Part shown: one piece after another, positions 30,872 to 40,642 of the stretch
How positions within the stretch are numbered: the stretch's first letter is position 1
Layout: each line of letters begins with the position of its first letter
Assembly: GCA_020853775.1 (NCBI GenBank)
Contig: JADYYH010000105.1
Location: 1 to 64,000, forward strand
Source: Nitrospira sp.
GTDB taxonomy: Bacteria > Nitrospirota > Nitrospiria > Nitrospirales > Nitrospiraceae
DNA: 64,000 bases
Reading direction: 5' to 3'
Position numbers and translations under genes: made by a program
The notes under the pieces: generated by a model
What the model was told of the DNA's origin: nothing
The model's database searches: none
Seen by the model: the letters and a program-made list of their open reading frames with translations, nothing else

Positions 30872-31933
30872 ATGGCAGCCGACGGACAACCGGGTGGGAA
30901 AGCCAAAGGCCGGCGCGCTCGCATCGGCGCAGCTGGGATGGGCTCGGTCGCGCAGAGCAACGGGCGACTTGAGACTGATGAACTGGAGATCATTCCGACG
31001 GCTGTGCCGAGGGAAGGAGACGGGTATCACGCTTCTGCTCAAGCCGCCGGGGACGTGACGGCCGGATTGATCGGTGAGGTCGGTCGAACCCTGACCGAAG
31101 AAGATCTCCGTCGCATCAACACGCCGAGGGGCCTGATTCAACTGATCAAGAGCAAGAATATCGATCTGGAAGAGGTACGCAAGACGCTGCTGTACGAACA
31201 GGAGTTGCGGCAGCTGCAGGTCGAGCTGGTCCGGCTTCAACGCTGGGTGCAGGCCGATGGGCAGCGTATCGCGATTCTGGTCGAAGGACGGGATGCGGCC
31301 GGGAAGGGCGGCACGATCCGCCGGTTTACCGAGCATCTGAATCCGCGCGCCATGCGTGTGGTGGCTCTGCCGAAGCCGACCGACGATGAGCGGGGACAGT
31401 GGTATTTCCAACGGTATATCCGGCAACTGCCCAACAAGGGCGAGATCGTATTCTTCGACCGAAGCTGGTACAACCGCGCGGTCGTCGAGCCGGTGATGGG
31501 GTTTTGCAGCAAGAAAGAACACCAGCGGTTCCTGCAGCAGGTGACAGAATTCGAGCATATGCTTTACGAAGACGGCGTGACGATCATCAAGTTCTGGTTC
31601 TCGATTTCCAAAGAAGAACAGGCCAGTCGATTCGAAGCGCGCCGGCAGAATCCCCTCAAGCAGTGGAAGCTGAGCCCCGTCGATGAAAAGGCGCAGGAGC
31701 TGTGGGATTCGTACACGCGATACAAAGAAGAAATGTTCAGCAAGACCCATACGACCTTCAGCCCCTGGATCATCGTCAAGGCGAACGACAAGCAGGCTGC
31801 GCGACTGGAAAGTTTGCGCCACGTGCTTAATCTCCTGGCGTACAAGGGGAAGGACGAGGCGCAGATCCGACTGACGCCGGACCCCAACGTCATCACGCGG
31901 TTCCATCGCAAGATGGTGGAATTGGATTTCTGA
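30872..31933 (+). CDS. ppk2: polyphosphate kinase 2
   Basis: LVEGRDAAGKGGTIRRFTEHLNPR and FFDRSWYNRAVVEPVMGF motifs. Confidence 0.95.
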   Translation: MAADGQPGGKAKGRRARIGAAGMGSVAQSNGRLETDELEIIPTAVPREGDGYHASAQAAGDVTAGLIGEVGRTLTEEDLRRINTPRGLIQLIKSKNIDLEEVRKTLLYEQELRQLQVELVRLQRWVQADGQRIAILVEGRDAAGKGGTIRRFTEHLNPRAMRVVALPKPTDDERGQWYFQRYIRQLPNKGEIVFFDRSWYNRAVVEPVMGFCSKKEHQRFLQQVTEFEHMLYEDGVTIIKFWFSISKEEQASRFEARRQNPLKQWKLSPVDEKAQELWDSYTRYKEEMFSKTHTTFSPWIIVKANDKQAARLESLRHVLNLLAYKGKDEAQIRLTPDPNVITRFHRKMVELDF

Positions 31934-32460
31934 TGGAGAAGCTGCTGAGTGTCACATTGGCGGTCATGGCGGCGGCCGTGGTGACGGTTGTCCCTTCGAT
32001 CGCCCAACATATGCAGCCGTCTCGCGTCTCGATCGAGCACCTTGAGGAAGCGCGTGCGCTCAAGAGCCCATTGCCTGATTCGCCTGATGTGGTCGAAAAG
32101 GGCAAGGCCATCTATCACGGGAAAGGGACGTGCGCCAACTGTCATGGACCGGAGGGAGCGGGCGATGGCCTTGTGGCGTCGCAGCTGAATCCATCCCCCC
32201 GAAACTTTCAACACCACGGATTTTGGCGCCATCGCACGGAAGGAGAAATCTTCTGGGTGATCAAGCACGGGTCGCCGGGCACCAGTATGGTCGGATTTGC
32301 AGACCAATTGACGGACGAAGATATCTGGGCGCTGATCCAGTATGAACGGACCTTCGCGAAGGGACATGGTCACGGTCGTGGAATGGGGCCGGACGGCATG
32401 GGCCATCGAGGGATGGGAGGCGGAGGCGGGCGCTGTGACAGGGAACCCTGTGATCGGTAA
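31933..32460 (+). CDS. monoheme cytochrome c with Gly/His-rich tail
   Basis: CANCHGPEGAGDG; overlaps ppk2 stop. Confidence 0.85.
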   Translation: MEKLLSVTLAVMAAAVVTVVPSIAQHMQPSRVSIEHLEEARALKSPLPDSPDVVEKGKAIYHGKGTCANCHGPEGAGDGLVASQLNPSPRNFQHHGFWRHRTEGEIFWVIKHGSPGTSMVGFADQLTDEDIWALIQYERTFAKGHGHGRGMGPDGMGHRGMGGGGGRCDREPCDR

Positions 32461-32493
32461 TGGAACGACCTGCTGCAGCAAGCAGGTGTCGCG

Positions 32494-32928
32494 ATGACGG
32501 AGTCGATTCACCTGGTCTGCCCCCATTGCCGAAGTGTCAATCGTGTGCCGTCGGCTCGTCTGGCGCAGCAGCCTCATTGCGGCCAATGCCATGCGTCTTT
32601 GTTTACAGGTCAGCCGATCGCCTTGACGGCGCGGGATTTTGATCTTCACGCGCAGCGGGCGGAAATTCCCCTGTTGGTCGATTTCTGGGCTTCCTGGTGC
32701 GGTCCCTGCCGAATGATGGCTCCGGCCTATGAGCAGGCCGCGCAGCTGCTGGAACCTCACGTTCGGCTGGCAAAAGTGAATACGGAAGAGGAGCAGACGC
32801 TGGCTGCCAGGTTCGGCATCTCCAGCATCCCGACACTGGTATTGATGCGTGGAGGGCGTGAACTCGCCCGTCAACCAGGGGCGTTGGGTCTGCAGGATAT
32901 TGTGCGGTGGGTTCGCAGCAAGATCTGA
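32494..32928 (+). CDS. trxC: thioredoxin 2 (TrxC-like) with N-terminal zinc ribbon
   Basis: CPHCRSVNRVP zinc site; WASWCGPCRMMAP active site. Confidence 0.9.
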   Translation: MTESIHLVCPHCRSVNRVPSARLAQQPHCGQCHASLFTGQPIALTARDFDLHAQRAEIPLLVDFWASWCGPCRMMAPAYEQAAQLLEPHVRLAKVNTEEEQTLAARFGISSIPTLVLMRGGRELARQPGALGLQDIVRWVRSKI

Positions 32929-33113
32929 CCAATCGGGGTGCTCGGTCCTTTTCAATGTGATGCGTTTCGCAGCTGGCGCGTTTTGCACCAGTCTTGATTC
33001 TCGCCCGGTTCTGTAATTCCCCAACTAACTTCGTTGCACAGTCCTGCAGCTCCTTGCCGCGTTAAAAACCCTTGTCAAAATTGTGACTTCGTGGCTCGTT
33101 CGCCATAGGGGCC

Positions 33114-33130
33114 TGGCACGTCCTCTGCTT
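33114..33130 (+). promoter_or_regulatory. putative sigma54 promoter upstream of YtxH–PFOR genes
   Basis: TGGCACGTCCTCTGCTT, GG-N10-GC. Confidence 0.6.
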
Positions 33131-33201
33131 TCTAGCAAGGCAGAGCATTGCTGAGGACGTCCAGGGTTCTACACAACATAGATCGGGAAGGAGAGATCAT
33201 C

Positions 33202-33510
33202 ATGGCGGATCATCATGATAATTGTTCTGGGCTGGGTGTCTCGATCGCGTTTGTGAGCGGGGCCATGCTCGGTGCGATGGCGGCGATCCTGTATGCGCCC
33301 CATTCCGGTGAGGAAACCCGTCGAGCGATCAAGGGGTACGCGCGACGGGCGGAAGAGGATGTGTTGGAGAAGGCCAAAGAAATTCGCACGGACCTTTCTC
33401 GCACGATGGAGGAGGCCAAACGGTATCTCAAAGAAACGGAGGCCACGATTGCCGCTGCGCTGGCGGCCGGAAAAGAAGCGTTCAAGAAAGAAAAGACGGA
33501 ACGGGCCTGA
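33202..33510 (+). CDS. YtxH domain-containing protein
   Basis: FVSGAMLGAMAAILYAPHSGEETR motif; SD GGAGAGA. Confidence 0.85.
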   Translation: MADHHDNCSGLGVSIAFVSGAMLGAMAAILYAPHSGEETRRAIKGYARRAEEDVLEKAKEIRTDLSRTMEEAKRYLKETEATIAAALAAGKEAFKKEKTERA

Positions 33511-33511
33511 C

Positions 33512-34429
33512 ATGTATGCTGTGCGATTTCACGGGCGCGGAGGACAGGGCGCGAAGACGGCCAGCCGCATTCTCGGGACGGCGGCCTTTCTGAGCGGGTA
33601 TGTCGCGCAGGATTCCCCGATCTATGGGGCGGAACGGAGAGGCGCGCCGGTGGCGGCCTTCACGCGGTTCGGCCGGGAGCCGATCCGCGAGCGAGGGGTC
33701 ATTGCCTATCCCGATCTGGTGGTGGTGGCCGATGCATCGCTGCTGGAGGATCCTGCGGCCCGCGTTTCGGACGGCATCACCGACCAGACCATCCTGTTTG
33801 TCAATTCACCGCTGCACGCGGAGCAGATTCGCACGCAAAGCAAGTTGCCCGGTCGCATCATGACGTTGGGGGTGACGGAGATTGCCCTGCAGCATTTCGG
33901 CCAGCGGGAGGCGATCAGCGCGTTGCTCGGCGCCGTCGCTGCCCGGTTGGCTGGGTTGCAACAGGAGCCGCTCCGGCAGGCCATTGCGCGGGAGTTGGGA
34001 GATCTCGGAGTAGCCCCGCCGATCATTGAGCGGAATCAAACCGTGGCACTCATGTGTTATGAGTCGGTACAAGTGATGGCGCGTGAGTCTGCGGCAGAGC
34101 CGGCGACTCGCGCGACGATTTTCCACACACCGGTCTATGAATCACCATGCAGGGGCACGGCCAGGATCAGCGCGAGCGGAAATTCCGTGCTGCGGGAAAC
34201 CGGCGGGTGGCGGACGTTTCGGCCGGTGTTGGTCGCAGACAAGTGTAACGGCTGCTGGCTCTGCTTCGTCTACTGTCCGGATGGCGTGATCGCCATGAAC
34301 CAGGACGATCGACCCGTCGTGGACTATGCCCATTGCAAAGGATGCCAGATTTGCGTGCATGAGTGTCCGACCCACGCATTGGTCGCAGAGCGAGAGCAGG
34401 AAGGTGGGGTAGCATGGACAGCCAAATGA
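33512..34429 (+). CDS. 2-oxoacid:ferredoxin oxidoreductase, fused gamma–delta subunit
   Basis: RFHGRGGQGAKTASRIL; two 4Fe-4S motifs CNGCWLCFVYCP / CKGCQICVHECP. Confidence 0.92.
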   Translation: MYAVRFHGRGGQGAKTASRILGTAAFLSGYVAQDSPIYGAERRGAPVAAFTRFGREPIRERGVIAYPDLVVVADASLLEDPAARVSDGITDQTILFVNSPLHAEQIRTQSKLPGRIMTLGVTEIALQHFGQREAISALLGAVAARLAGLQQEPLRQAIARELGDLGVAPPIIERNQTVALMCYESVQVMARESAAEPATRATIFHTPVYESPCRGTARISASGNSVLRETGGWRTFRPVLVADKCNGCWLCFVYCPDGVIAMNQDDRPVVDYAHCKGCQICVHECPTHALVAEREQEGGVAWTAK

Positions 34430-35640
34430 TGACCGGTAACCTGGCGGCCGCCTGGGGAGCCCGATTGGCCGACGTGGATTATATCCCGGCGTTTCCCATT
34501 ACCCCGCAGACGGAGATCGTGGAAGCCTTGGCCAAGTGGTGCGAGCGTGGTGATCTGGCCGCAAGATTTGTGAGCATGGATTCCGAGCACTCGATGATGA
34601 CGGCGGCCGGCGCGGCGGAAGTCGCCGGTGCGCGCGTCTTTACGGCCACCTCCAGCCAAGGGTTGCTCCATGCGTTCGAGGTGCTCTATTCCATCTCGGG
34701 GTGGCGGGCCCCGCTCGTGCTGGTCAATGTGTCGCGGGCCTTGGCCGCACCGATTACGCTGGAGTCGGATCACAATGACGTGTTGGCCGCGCGCGATGCC
34801 GGGTTTCTGCAGATTCATGCCGAGACTTGCCAGGAGGTGTTGGATTCGATTCTGATGGCCTATCGGATCGCGGAAGACGAGCGCGTCATGTTGCCGGTGA
34901 TCGTGAACCTGGATGGGTTTACGCTGTCGTTTACCCGAGAGCCGGTCAGCCTTCCCGATCCCGACATGGTGCGACGGTTTCTCCCGCCCTTCCGCCCGTC
35001 CCATCTCGGGTTCACGGCGTCGTCGCCGCAGGCGTTGGGTGTGGCGGTGATCGGCGGCACCTCCTACGCCTATTTCCGGCATCAGGTGCATCTGGCCGCC
35101 CGGAATGCGCTCGAAGTGCATCGGGAGGCGGCGGAATCGTTTCATGCCCTGTTCGGCCGGCGGTATGATCTGGTCGAAGGCTACCGGCTGGAGGATGCGG
35201 ACGATGTGCTCGTGATGACCAACGCTGGCGCCAGCAAAGGCAAGGCGGCGGTCGACGCAGCCAGGGCGCAAGGGCAGCGGGTCGGTCTCCTTCGACTGCG
35301 GGTGGTTCGCCCCTGGCCGGCCGAGGCCATTCGACAAGCCTTGCGAGGACGACGGGGCGTGGCCGTACTGGATCAGAATCTGGCGCCCGGGCAGGGCGGG
35401 ATTCTGTATCAGGAAGTCGCGGCCTGTCTGTATCATGAGGTCTTGAGACCACAGGCGCTGTGTTCGTTTATTGGCGGGCTCGGAGGTCAGAATATTTCAG
35501 CCGGCGAGTTCCAGGCGATCTTTGAACAAACGGCGGAGGCCGGAGTCGCGGGAACAGGCCTCGGCCCGGTATTGCTCTACAGTGCCGAGGAGCATCGAGA
35601 GATGACGCAGTTGCAGATGCTGGCGGGGGGAAATGCGTGA
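34414..35640 (+). CDS. porA: pyruvate:ferredoxin oxidoreductase alpha subunit
   Basis: GNLAAAWGARLADVDYIPAFPITPQTEIVE. Confidence 0.92.
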   Translation: MDSQMMTGNLAAAWGARLADVDYIPAFPITPQTEIVEALAKWCERGDLAARFVSMDSEHSMMTAAGAAEVAGARVFTATSSQGLLHAFEVLYSISGWRAPLVLVNVSRALAAPITLESDHNDVLAARDAGFLQIHAETCQEVLDSILMAYRIAEDERVMLPVIVNLDGFTLSFTREPVSLPDPDMVRRFLPPFRPSHLGFTASSPQALGVAVIGGTSYAYFRHQVHLAARNALEVHREAAESFHALFGRRYDLVEGYRLEDADDVLVMTNAGASKGKAAVDAARAQGQRVGLLRLRVVRPWPAEAIRQALRGRRGVAVLDQNLAPGQGGILYQEVAACLYHEVLRPQALCSFIGGLGGQNISAGEFQAIFEQTAEAGVAGTGLGPVLLYSAEEHREMTQLQMLAGGNA

Positions 35641-35695
35641 CACGTAAAACGGGGCAGAGATAGGCCGACGGGGAAGGCAGGAAGCGAGAGACGTC

Positions 35696-36634
35696 ATGTG
35701 GCAACGTGAGACGTTCAAGAAGATTAAGCAGATTCCACGGGAAGAGCACGTCTTGCCGGGCACGGCCTTATGCGCTGGCTGCGGAGGGCTCGAAGCGTTG
35801 CGCCTCGCGGCGAAGGTCTTGGGAGATCATGTCGTCTACGTAAATGCCGCCGGCTGCTTCACCATGTTGGCTGCCTACCCCTACACCTCCTTCAAGGGGT
35901 CTTGGTTGTACACGACCATGGGTTCGGCGCCTGCCGGCGCGCAGGGAGTTCGCGATGCCTTGGATGTCCTCATCGCCAAGGGGAGATTGCCGAAGAGTGA
36001 GGATGTGAAGGTTGTCGTGCTGGGAGGCGATGGATCCACGTACGATATGGCGCTGTCGTCGACCTCGGGAGCCCTGCATCGGAAGCTCGACTTTTATTAC
36101 ATCTGTTATGACAACGAAGCGTACGGTAATACCGGCATGCAGTTGTCCCCCGCCACCCCCTACGCCGCGCGAACGGCGACGTCGCCCTGCAGTGTGCAAC
36201 ATCCTGCCGCGACCACGCAGGAGAAAAAAGACATCTTTGAGATCTGGCGGGCCCATCGGCCGCCATACATCGCGACGGTTGCTCCACGTTATCCGCTAGA
36301 TCTGGAGGAAAAATTTGTGCGCGCCGCCGCCTTCACCGGACCGAAGATGTTTCTTGCTCTCTCCGCCTGCCCGACCGGCTGGGTGTACGATCCTGGAGAA
36401 ACACCGGAGGTCGCCAAGTTGGCCGTGGAGACCGGCCTCTGGCCGTTGAAGGAGGCTATCAACGGGGTGGTCACTCACACGTATATTCCGAAACGCAAAC
36501 CGGTCGAGGCGTACCTAAAACTGCAGGGACGTTTTCGACATCTGTTTGAGCCGACCGTGCAGACGGACGCCATTCGTCACATTCAGGAACGGGTGGACGC
36601 CTATTGGCAGCCGGTGACCAAGGAGCAGGCATGA
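35696..36634 (+). CDS. porB: pyruvate:ferredoxin oxidoreductase beta subunit
   Basis: CAGCGG.EALR; GGDGSTYDMAL TPP-binding; DNEAYGNTGMQ. Confidence 0.93.
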   Translation: MWQRETFKKIKQIPREEHVLPGTALCAGCGGLEALRLAAKVLGDHVVYVNAAGCFTMLAAYPYTSFKGSWLYTTMGSAPAGAQGVRDALDVLIAKGRLPKSEDVKVVVLGGDGSTYDMALSSTSGALHRKLDFYYICYDNEAYGNTGMQLSPATPYAARTATSPCSVQHPAATTQEKKDIFEIWRAHRPPYIATVAPRYPLDLEEKFVRAAAFTGPKMFLALSACPTGWVYDPGETPEVAKLAVETGLWPLKEAINGVVTHTYIPKRKPVEAYLKLQGRFRHLFEPTVQTDAIRHIQERVDAYWQPVTKEQA

Positions 36635-37122
36635 GTCGGGGATACATGGTTTTGCGGGTCGGTGTGTTCTGCCTGTCGGCGCTGGTCTCCATCGCAACCG
36701 GGTGCGTGGAACAGAAGGCGAGATCTTCCGCTGACGGAGTGACGCCGGTGCATCTGCCGGATGTGCGCACGCCGATTCCGTTGGGGGCCGATGCGCAGCA
36801 GGAACATCGCGCCGTCATGCTCCAGCATCTGGAAACGGTTCAGGCGATTGTCGCGGCGTTGGCAGACGAAGACTATCGATTAGCGCAGGGGCTCACGGAG
36901 TCACATCTGGGATTCTTCATGCACCGGTACGCCATGGCCCGACAGGAGCCAGCCGACTTTCCTCCTGCTTATCACGATCTCGCGATGGCGCATCATGCCG
37001 CCGCCGAGAAACTGGCTGATGTGATGCCGACGAAAGATCTGAAGCAGATCCTGCCCGAGTTCAACCATGTGCTCAAGGCCTGTGTGGCCTGTCATTTGGA
37101 ATACAGACTCCGTCATTCTTAA
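36631..37122 (+). CDS. heme-binding lipoprotein (C-terminal CVACH)
   Basis: Lipobox SIATGC; CVACHLEYRLRHS. Confidence 0.75.
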   Translation: MSRGYMVLRVGVFCLSALVSIATGCVEQKARSSADGVTPVHLPDVRTPIPLGADAQQEHRAVMLQHLETVQAIVAALADEDYRLAQGLTESHLGFFMHRYAMARQEPADFPPAYHDLAMAHHAAAEKLADVMPTKDLKQILPEFNHVLKACVACHLEYRLRHS

Positions 37123-37137
37123 CCGAGGAGAAATCGC

Positions 37138-37620
37138 ATGTCGGATGCAAAAATCAGTGTCACGTTTGAACAGGATCATGATCGGTTGGATGCGCTCTTC
37201 CACTCGTTCCAGGAGCAGAAACGAAAAGATTTTGCGAAGGCCAAGGAGGCGTTCGTCGAGTTCAAGATCGGTCTGCAGCGGCATATCGTGTGGGAAGAAG
37301 ATGTGTTGTTTCCGAAGTGGGAAGAGAATTCCGGCATGGCGGAAGGCGGCCCGACCCAGGTCATGCGCACCGAGCATCAAATGATCGGTCAATGCCTGGA
37401 GGCCATTCATGAGAAGGTGCAGGCACAGAATCCCGACAGCGATCGCGAGGAGCAACGTTTGGTGGAGATCTTGAAGTCGCACAACATGAAAGAGGAACGG
37501 ATTCTCTACCCGTCGATCGATCAGGTGATCAGTGAGGCGGAACGGGCAGAGTTGTATCAGGCCATGAAAGAGATTCCGGAAGAGCGGTATCGCACCTGTT
37601 GCGGGAGTGGCCACGCATGA
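37138..37620 (+). CDS. hemerythrin domain-containing protein
   Basis: EQDHDRLD, HIVWEEDVLFP, EHQMIGQCL, HNMKEERILYP iron-ligand pattern. Confidence 0.9.
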   Translation: MSDAKISVTFEQDHDRLDALFHSFQEQKRKDFAKAKEAFVEFKIGLQRHIVWEEDVLFPKWEENSGMAEGGPTQVMRTEHQMIGQCLEAIHEKVQAQNPDSDREEQRLVEILKSHNMKEERILYPSIDQVISEAERAELYQAMKEIPEERYRTCCGSGHA

Positions 37621-38003
37621 GTCGGAGCAGCCTGGGCACTGGCTGGTGCCTCGTGGGGTTGGTGCTGATGCTGTCGATGCCTCGATGGACTGAGGCGGTG
37701 CCGTACGGCGGCATGACTGCGTCGGGTGTAGAGTTGGCGGCTGTTGCGTGGGCGACGGGTGATGGTGGAGGGATGGTCGCTAATCCTCACAGCGATTTGA
37801 TTTTTCGCGCGACTGGCGCGACGACGTGTCTGGATTGCCATCGGGCCGGCAAAGAAGGGGTGATCAGCCCGCAAGTACAGGACAACCAATTGGTGCAGGA
37901 ACTCAGAGCGAAGGCAAAGGGCATTCACGGCCCTGGGCGTTTCGCGGACTGTTTGCGCTGTCATGCCGGAGGGAACAAGGGGGTTGAGAAGTACCGGAAG
38001 TAA
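37617..38003 (+). CDS. diheme c-type cytochrome-like protein
   Basis: CLDCHRAG and CLRCHAGG; overlaps preceding stop. Confidence 0.75.
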   Translation: MSRSSLGTGWCLVGLVLMLSMPRWTEAVPYGGMTASGVELAAVAWATGDGGGMVANPHSDLIFRATGATTCLDCHRAGKEGVISPQVQDNQLVQELRAKAKGIHGPGRFADCLRCHAGGNKGVEKYRK

Positions 38004-38006
38004 TCA

Positions 38007-38621
38007 ATGGGTTATGAAGTACGGGTTGCACGGATGACGGGTGTGCGGTCGCGGCTCATTGCGGTCGTTGCGGCAACTGTCGGTGTGGTGGCGACGGGGC
38101 TCGCCTTCGAGGCGCTGCTGAGCCTCGAGCAGGTCACGCCTTTCGGCCATACGCGGTACGGGCATGGCGTCGGCTGGGCAGGTCTGGTCGTAACCCTGCT
38201 GGTGTTTGTCTATCCGATTCGAAAGCGGACCAGCCCCTCGCGCCGATGGCCACGCAGGTGGTTTCACGTTCATATGGTGGCAGGGGTGCTGGGGCCGTTG
38301 CTGATTGTCATTCACTCGGGCGCCCACTATCACGCGGTCGTTCCGATTCTCGCCATGGGTTCGATGGTGATGGTGGTGGTCAGCGGCATCGTCGGCCAGT
38401 TGGTGCACGCCTTCAGCCTACGTGCGCTCAACGAGGCACGTCATCACCTCCAGCATCAAGGGTTGTCCGAGGCGGACATCGACACGCAGTTGCACGGGAT
38501 GGCGTCTCAGGAAGAGGCGTTTCGCCTGTGGCAGGCCATTCATGCCCCGATGACGCTGATGTTCCTGGTGTTCACCGTCCTGCATGTGGTCGGGGCGTTG
38601 TTTTTCGCAGGAATCTCCTGA
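38007..38621 (+). CDS. cytochrome b-like integral membrane protein
   Basis: Multiple TM helices with intramembrane His (FHVHMVAGVLGP, IHSGAHYH). Confidence 0.55.
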   Translation: MGYEVRVARMTGVRSRLIAVVAATVGVVATGLAFEALLSLEQVTPFGHTRYGHGVGWAGLVVTLLVFVYPIRKRTSPSRRWPRRWFHVHMVAGVLGPLLIVIHSGAHYHAVVPILAMGSMVMVVVSGIVGQLVHAFSLRALNEARHHLQHQGLSEADIDTQLHGMASQEEAFRLWQAIHAPMTLMFLVFTVLHVVGALFFAGIS

Positions 38622-38624
38622 GTC

Positions 38625-39173
38625 ATGCGATACCTCCCGCTTCCGAGAACGGCGATCCCGGTGGTGGCAGTGGCCACCCTGGTGTTGGTGATCTGGATTG
38701 GATGGGGGACGGTGCGGAGCCCCGCTGCCTTTTGGGCTCCGGGCGACCTCAGCCGCTATCATGTGGATCACGGTGGGTGCACACAGTGCCATGAGCCGTT
38801 TCGGGGACCGAGTCCTGCACGGTGCATCGGTTGCCACACCGAAGGCTCTTTCGACACTCGTGCGACGCCGACCCTGGCGGCATGGCACCGCCCGCTCGTC
38901 GTTCAACGGCAGGCCTGCACCGGGTGCCATACGGAGCATCGCGGCATGCTGGCGCAGATTACCGAGCAGACACGCAGCAATCCCCATGGAGCATTCGTCT
39001 TTCATACGACCGGCGCCAACTCCTGCACGGCCTGTCATGAGTTCGGCGAGAGAATTGCGACAAAGCCAACGCTGAGAGACGAACCGATCGTGCGGCGGTT
39101 ATATGAAAAGGGGCGCGGTGTGCATCAGCCTGGTCGCATAGTCCGGTGCCTGGCCTGTCACGGCGGTGGGTAG
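38625..39173 (+). CDS. pentaheme cytochrome c with N-terminal anchor
   Basis: CTQCH, CIGCH, CTGCH, CTACH, CLACH. Confidence 0.88.
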   Translation: MRYLPLPRTAIPVVAVATLVLVIWIGWGTVRSPAAFWAPGDLSRYHVDHGGCTQCHEPFRGPSPARCIGCHTEGSFDTRATPTLAAWHRPLVVQRQACTGCHTEHRGMLAQITEQTRSNPHGAFVFHTTGANSCTACHEFGERIATKPTLRDEPIVRRLYEKGRGVHQPGRIVRCLACHGGG

Positions 39174-39196
39174 ATAGATCGAGGAGTATCAAGACG

Positions 39197-39730
39197 GTGA
39201 AGCTACATCTCGAACAAGCCTTTCCCACCGAACAAGCCCTGCGCGACATGATCGTGACGCGCAAAGTCTGTTTTGATCATGATCCGTTCTACGTGAAAAC
39301 CGGCTCGGGCGATGTGGTCCAGATCGGGTTCCAGTTGAACCTCTATGCGGCGTTTCACGACCCCACCCAGTTGCCGCTCAATGACGATGCCGAGCATCGT
39401 GAAATTCTTGGTGACCTGCAACGGCTCTGTCGGGTCTTCTTCCAGACGCTGGATCTTCTGAAGCCCTGCGAGCATCCACAGCCGCCCGCGCATCGTATCG
39501 TCTTCTCCCCGGAACGAAAGAATCGCGCCGAAGTCTGCCTTCAGATCCCGATCTTCGACCTGGCGCATTATGCCGACCGCTCGGCTGGACAGGTGCGGGA
39601 CCTGCTGGCGACGGCGGAATGTTTACTGACGCATGTCGGCGCAAGACGGCGGGTGTGGGACGAAGAGGGGCGCAAACCGGAGTCTTCCACCGCTGGCTGT
39701 GAAGGCCGTGCGAGTGCGGATAGAGGCTAG
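39197..39730 (+). CDS. hypothetical protein
   Basis: GTG start with SD GAGGAG; no recognised domain. Confidence 0.5.
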   Translation: MKLHLEQAFPTEQALRDMIVTRKVCFDHDPFYVKTGSGDVVQIGFQLNLYAAFHDPTQLPLNDDAEHREILGDLQRLCRVFFQTLDLLKPCEHPQPPAHRIVFSPERKNRAEVCLQIPIFDLAHYADRSAGQVRDLLATAECLLTHVGARRRVWDEEGRKPESSTAGCEGRASADRG

Positions 39731-39934
39731 GTCCGCCGACACGACCGAAGTCGGATTGAGGTGGAATGTTTTCATAGCAAGTCGGAGGGCCGCGTCTACT
39801 GCTTCGGGGAAGTCGAGGATGGCATTCTGATCGTCCGGTTTACCTATCGAGGTTCGGTTATTCGACTCCTCGGCGCCGGCTATTGGCGAAAAGGAAACGC
39901 CCTCTATGAGCATGAAAATAAGATATCAAGATGA
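39731..39934 (+). pseudogene. remnant of a small toxin-like protein (BrnT-like C-terminus: GRVYCFGEVEDGILIVRFTYRGSVIRLLGAGYWRKGNALYEHEN)
   Basis: Open frame without convincing start; overlaps antitoxin-like ORF as in TA operons. Confidence 0.5.
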
Positions 39935-40202
39935 ACCACTGGGCGAGATTCGTGTCGTCCCGGATTTCCTCCCTTCTCCCGCCGAACTGGCATTTCGCGA
40001 TGAGGGGGTTACAGTGACGTTGGCCCTGAGCAAGAAGATCGTGGAGTTCTTCAAAGCCGAAGCATCCCGGCACCACACGCAATAGCAGCGCATGATTCGC
40101 CGTTTGCTCGATGCCTATGTCGAGAGGCAACCGCAGGGCCTTGCCTCTCGTTCACCGCGAACCGCCCGCCCGCGTGGGGCTCGCAAGCGCAGCGCTGCAT
40201 AG
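39906..40202 (+). pseudogene. CopG/BrnA-like antitoxin with in-frame TAG (…RHHTQ*QRMIRRLLDAYVE…)
   Basis: Reading frame continues coherently after TAG at 40083-40085 to TAG at 40200-40202. Confidence 0.6.
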
Positions 40203-40394
40203 GTCGCGCGTGCAGACTATGAGATCAATTGAGACTATCCGAATGATGTGACGTGTAATTGTCTCAAGGACCGACATCCTGTGAATTCGAAGTTGAGTGG
40301 ATCAACCTCTTCGATGTCAGTCGTCGTCAGTTGTTGTCACGACTGTTCTTGCTTCTCGGCTTGCGCTATACTTCAAAACATAGGAGTGTCATGC

Positions 40395-40634
40395 ATGACC
40401 AAGATAATCCCTCCTCCTCCCCCTGGATTCGACGACCTCTCAGTTGATGAACGAATCGACTTCGTGCAATCGCTCTGGGACCGGATCGCCGCGACTCCTG
40501 AGCAAGTTCCCGTGCCTGAGTGGCATCGGCGGATCATTCGTGAACGCCTCGAGGCGTATCGGGAGAATTCCGTTGCCGGTCGATCCTGGACGGAGGTTCG
40601 AGCGGATATTGAACGCAAGTTGCGGGAGCGCTGA
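40395..40634 (+). CDS. addiction-module antitoxin-like protein
   Basis: LSVDERIDFVQSLWDRIA..P.PEWHRRIIRERLEAY pattern; adjacent to RelE/ParE toxin. Confidence 0.8.
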   Translation: MTKIIPPPPPGFDDLSVDERIDFVQSLWDRIAATPEQVPVPEWHRRIIRERLEAYRENSVAGRSWTEVRADIERKLRER

Positions 40635-40642
40635 TCCGCCGG

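Noticed and set aside
30620-31906. 428-aa minus-strand ORF
   Set aside because: Antisense to DsrE and ppk2; mirrors codon bias of the true genes
31564-33024. 486-aa minus-strand ORF
   Set aside because: Antisense to ppk2, cytochrome c and trxC, low-complexity Arg/His composition, no recognised motif
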